A DNA stretch of 7,255 nucleotides from Bdellovibrio sp. (lineage in GTDB: Bacteria; Bdellovibrionota; Bdellovibrionia; Bdellovibrionales; Bdellovibrionaceae). Where the stretch lies: contig JAHRXB010000211.1 in NCBI GenBank assembly GCA_019104905.1, positions 1 to 7,255 on the forward strand. Reading direction: 5' to 3'. Positions 5,448-7,255 of the stretch are shown here, one piece after another; the first letter of the stretch is position 1, and each line of letters starts with the position of its first letter. The position numbers were made by a program, and so were the translations under genes. A model generated the notes under the pieces. That model saw only the letters and a program-made list of their open reading frames with translations. It did no database searches and was not told the DNA's origin.

Positions 5448-5903
5448 CTAAAAAACACAAGCTGAAATGAGGTTGTATTTTTTAAAGCCTTCCAGTGAGC
5501 ATCTAAAGGATTCAGAGATCTTAAGAACGTTCTTTTCCAGAGAAATCGTTTTCTTATATCTCACGGCACCACCCCAATCACCGCAGACATCTCCGCCAAC
5601 GCGATTTGGATTGGTAGAAATTAAAAGGGTGTTGTTATCTTCCAGTGTTGCATCAGAAGAAATATGCGCGATGGGAGTGAAGTAGAGTCCTGTTCCTTCA
5701 AAGGACACGCTCACTCCGTAGTCGTCTTCAGTCACAGCGACTTTACAAACACCAGTGGATTCTTTCTCAATATTGCTGGCAACGCGGCCCGTGGCTCCGT
5801 TTAAGGATTTGAGTTGTTCAATTAATCCCTGTGCACTGTTAGCAGAAGCTTTTGATCCCAGGGCCGACGCCATGAAAAGTACCATCAATACCAGCTTTTT
5901 CAT
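5448..5903 (-). CDS. Small exported protein with four cysteines, family not recognised
   Basis: A predicted exported protein of 151 residues. MKKLVLMVLFMASALGSKASA is a signal peptide, cut after Ala21. The mature domain (about 130 residues) reads as alternating strands typical of a small beta-rich fold, with an even set of cysteines (C53, C107, C135, C149) able to make two disulfides and a glycine-rich turn GGDVCGDWGGA (103-113). The start at 5903 is preferred over the longer open frame to 5984 because it opens with a classical MKK signal and has AAGGAAG just upstream; the extra 27 residues are not signal-like. It has its own terminator and is monocistronic. I recognise no family; a periplasmic or secreted small beta protein is as far as the sequence goes. 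Confidence 0.85.
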   Translation of the reverse strand: MKKLVLMVLFMASALGSKASANSAQGLIEQLKSLNGATGRVASNIEKESTGVCKVAVTEDDYGVSVSFEGTGLYFTPIAHISSDATLEDNNTLLISTNPNRVGGDVCGDWGGAVRYKKTISLEKNVLKISESFRCSLEGFKKYNLISACVF

Positions 5904-5907
5904 TTTT

Positions 5908-5916
5908 CTTCCTTCC
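5908..5916 (-). promoter_or_regulatory. Ribosome-binding site fixing the start at 5903
   Basis: GGAAGGAAG on the minus strand lies four bases before the ATG at 5903. It supports this start over upstream in-frame ATGs. The remaining gap up to the barrel gene (5917-6052) holds no promoter I can name with confidence. Confidence 0.6.
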
Positions 5917-6052
5917 AGATAAGTCGCCAAATGTAGGCAGGTTGAGACGGGCGCAGAATAAGGAGGCTTTCGATATTTTCCCACTGTTGTTTTTTTGACA
6001 GATACTTTCTACCTTCTTCAGCCGAAAAAAGGCGCTCAGATTTAAGAAAAGA

Positions 6053-7132
6053 TTAATACTCGTATTCGCTGCCGAATAAAACGCCGAAAGAAGACGACTC
6101 CACTGCAGAGTTTTCCTTCCCATAATAGAGGCCGATGGCCGAGCGCAGTTTGCCACTCATCCATGAGTATCCCACGGAGGTGTTCAGGTTCTCGCTCAAT
6201 GAGCTGACATCATTGCTGAAGCGATGTGAAAGACCGCAGAGCAGTTGGTGTCCGTCGGAGTCTCCGAATCGGTAGCCAAATGTCTGAATGAACTCATAGC
6301 TATTCAATGATCCAGACTGCTCGGTAAAAATGGAATCAGTCAGAAGTTCATGAGAGCCGATTTTAAAGCTGTGCCCCAAAGCCAGGCGACCTTCCTCGTG
6401 CGAGATGCTGGCGCTGGAATTCTCTTCGGTGACTGTGATGTCGTTGGGGCCTGGGGAGCCATAGGTGAAAATCTTGGCTTTGCCCTCGTTCAGTTTATAG
6501 AGGCTCCAGCCACGAGTGTTGAAGTTGATACCGAAAGTGTAGTGATCAAAACGAAAATGCGAAGACACCCCCAGGGCCAAATTCAGGTTTTTAAACTGAG
6601 ACTCTACTTTGGCGAGGGAGGCGGGAGGTGTGGTGGTTGTGGGTTCCGAAAAACCGAACAGTTTGACTTCGGAATAACGAACCAAGACTTGAAGAGCAAA
6701 GGGGATGGACTTGAAGGCCATCGAATAACCAGAAACCAGACGATTGATGTTGGAGTTGGCATCGAACTGATTTTGCGCAGAAGACGAGCGCCAAGAGAAC
6801 TCTCCCTGCAGAGTGTTGGCCATAAAGAACTCATGCACCAAGCTGTCACCGACCAGGATATTACTTAGATAGGTGGGGGACAGATTCAAGGAAGACGAGA
6901 ACGTGTTCCCCTGTTCCTTCGAGTTGATGGAGCCAATGGAGTTTCCATTCACACTGAAAGCATTGTCAGTTCGTTGGCGGAGTAAGCTCGGGTTATAATA
7001 GGAAGCGGCCTTGGATTCAGAGAGAGCCACGCCCGAGTTCGCCATCAGTCCTTCATAAAGTCCAATAGGCAAACTTTGCGCTAAGGCGACAGAAGGCAGT
7101 AGAAACGAAATAATGGGTTGTTCCCAGTTCAT
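6053..7132 (-). CDS. Outer-membrane beta-barrel protein, FadL/OMPP1-like
   Basis: A predicted outer-membrane barrel of 359 residues. The N-terminus has a short hydrophobic stretch ending in VALA-Q, a likely signal cleavage after Ala18. The next part, MANSGVALSESKAASYYNPS (30-49) followed by LL, matches the N-terminal pattern of FadL/OMPP1-type and related barrels, where a Gly/Ala-rich stretch leads to an N-P motif (N47-P48). The remainder shows alternating polar/non-polar strands, an insert with four Thr and two Pro (165-170) that looks like an extracellular loop, and a C-terminal strand ending in aromatic Tyr, as outer-membrane insertion signals do. FadL proteins carry hydrophobic substrates; the ligand here is unknown and the similarity is by pattern only. 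Odd points: the signal n-region (MNWEQP) has no Lys or Arg, and no ribosome-binding site is visible before the ATG. An in-frame TAG just upstream excludes an earlier start. Confidence 0.8.
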   Translation of the reverse strand: MNWEQPIISFLLPSVALAQSLPIGLYEGLMANSGVALSESKAASYYNPSLLRQRTDNAFSVNGNSIGSINSKEQGNTFSSSLNLSPTYLSNILVGDSLVHEFFMANTLQGEFSWRSSSAQNQFDANSNINRLVSGYSMAFKSIPFALQVLVRYSEVKLFGFSEPTTTTPPASLAKVESQFKNLNLALGVSSHFRFDHYTFGINFNTRGWSLYKLNEGKAKIFTYGSPGPNDITVTEENSSASISHEEGRLALGHSFKIGSHELLTDSIFTEQSGSLNSYEFIQTFGYRFGDSDGHQLLCGLSHRFSNDVSSLSENLNTSVGYSWMSGKLRSAIGLYYGKENSAVESSSFGVLFGSEYEY

Positions 7133-7169
7133 GGTGGGATGCTAGGCGTTAGGACCTCTGCATAGGGGT

Positions 7170-7199
7170 ATTATAAGATGGCTATTCAGAATCTCTTAA
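7170..7199 (-). promoter_or_regulatory. Probable promoter of the beta-barrel gene
   Basis: On the minus strand TTAAGA (7194-7199, 4 of 6 to TTGACA) is followed after 18 bases by a perfect TATAAT (7170-7175). The leader before the ATG at 7132 would be about 30 bases. Sequence beyond 7200 holds no feature I can name. Confidence 0.55.
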
Positions 7200-7255
7200 A
7201 TCTCTAAAATTGTGGTTACGAAGCTACATTTTTAAAAGAAGAAAGGGAAATTCTG

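Noticed and set aside
6019..6040. Hairpin CCTTTTTT/GAAGAAGG after the barrel gene, considered as its terminator
   Set aside because: The stem is AT-rich with G-U pairs and no T tract follows it on the minus strand.
5839..6156. 105-codon minus-strand frame between two exported genes
   Set aside because: Overlaps the start of one gene and the end of the other in a different frame, and spans the gap where regulatory sequence is expected.
6350..6868. 172-codon plus-strand frame
   Set aside because: Lies wholly antisense to the beta-barrel gene; composition shows no domain or export signal.
7211..7230. Imperfect palindrome around GGTTACGAAGCTAC, considered as a LexA-type operator
   Set aside because: The right half does not match the TTAC-N3-GTAA form and the stem needs a wobble and a bulge.

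Overview
This looks like chromosomal DNA of a free-living or predatory Gram-negative bacterium. A Bdellovibrio-like member of the Bdellovibrionota is my best guess. The guess rests on a chymotrypsin-fold (S1) serine protease carried as a lipoprotein, a soluble Aer-type PAS protein, an outer-membrane beta-barrel, several small Sec-exported proteins with no recognisable family, and intermediate GC. No single marker gene fixes the taxonomy.

Layout. The only plus-strand gene (101-1459) is a cytoplasmic PAS protein whose helical C-terminal part carries two degenerate copies of a chemoreceptor (MCP) tip motif. It runs head-on into a minus-strand series, with 8 bases between the two stop codons and no visible terminator. 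Reading the minus strand in its own direction (high to low coordinates): an outer-membrane barrel protein (7132-6053); a small exported protein with four cysteines (5903-5448) followed by a strong hairpin (5375-5410); a two-gene operon of an exported Ala/Gly-tailed protein (5276-4776) and a 372-residue exported protein (4770-3652); a complete tRNA-Leu with anticodon CAG and encoded CCA (3564-3478); a stand-alone GyrI-like effector-binding protein (3378-2902) directly preceded by a six-codon reading frame; a small cysteine-rich exported protein (2760-2458); and the S1 protease lipoprotein (2337-1468).

How the genes relate. Most minus-strand products (barrel, protease, four unrecognised proteins) are predicted to leave the cytoplasm, so the window is mainly an envelope and secretome neighbourhood rather than a pathway. 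Only the 5276-3652 pair is clearly an operon (5-base gap, shared promoter). No mobile element, CRISPR array or toxin-antitoxin pair was seen.

Most worth a second look: the twin MCP-tip-like modules in the PAS protein; an 11-bp perfect inverted repeat that could pair across the ribosome-binding region and start codon of the protease gene; Ala in place of the specificity-determining Asp189 of that protease, and a Gly before its mature N-terminus; and the low-GC GyrI-like gene between the tRNA 3' end and an imperfect copy of that end.
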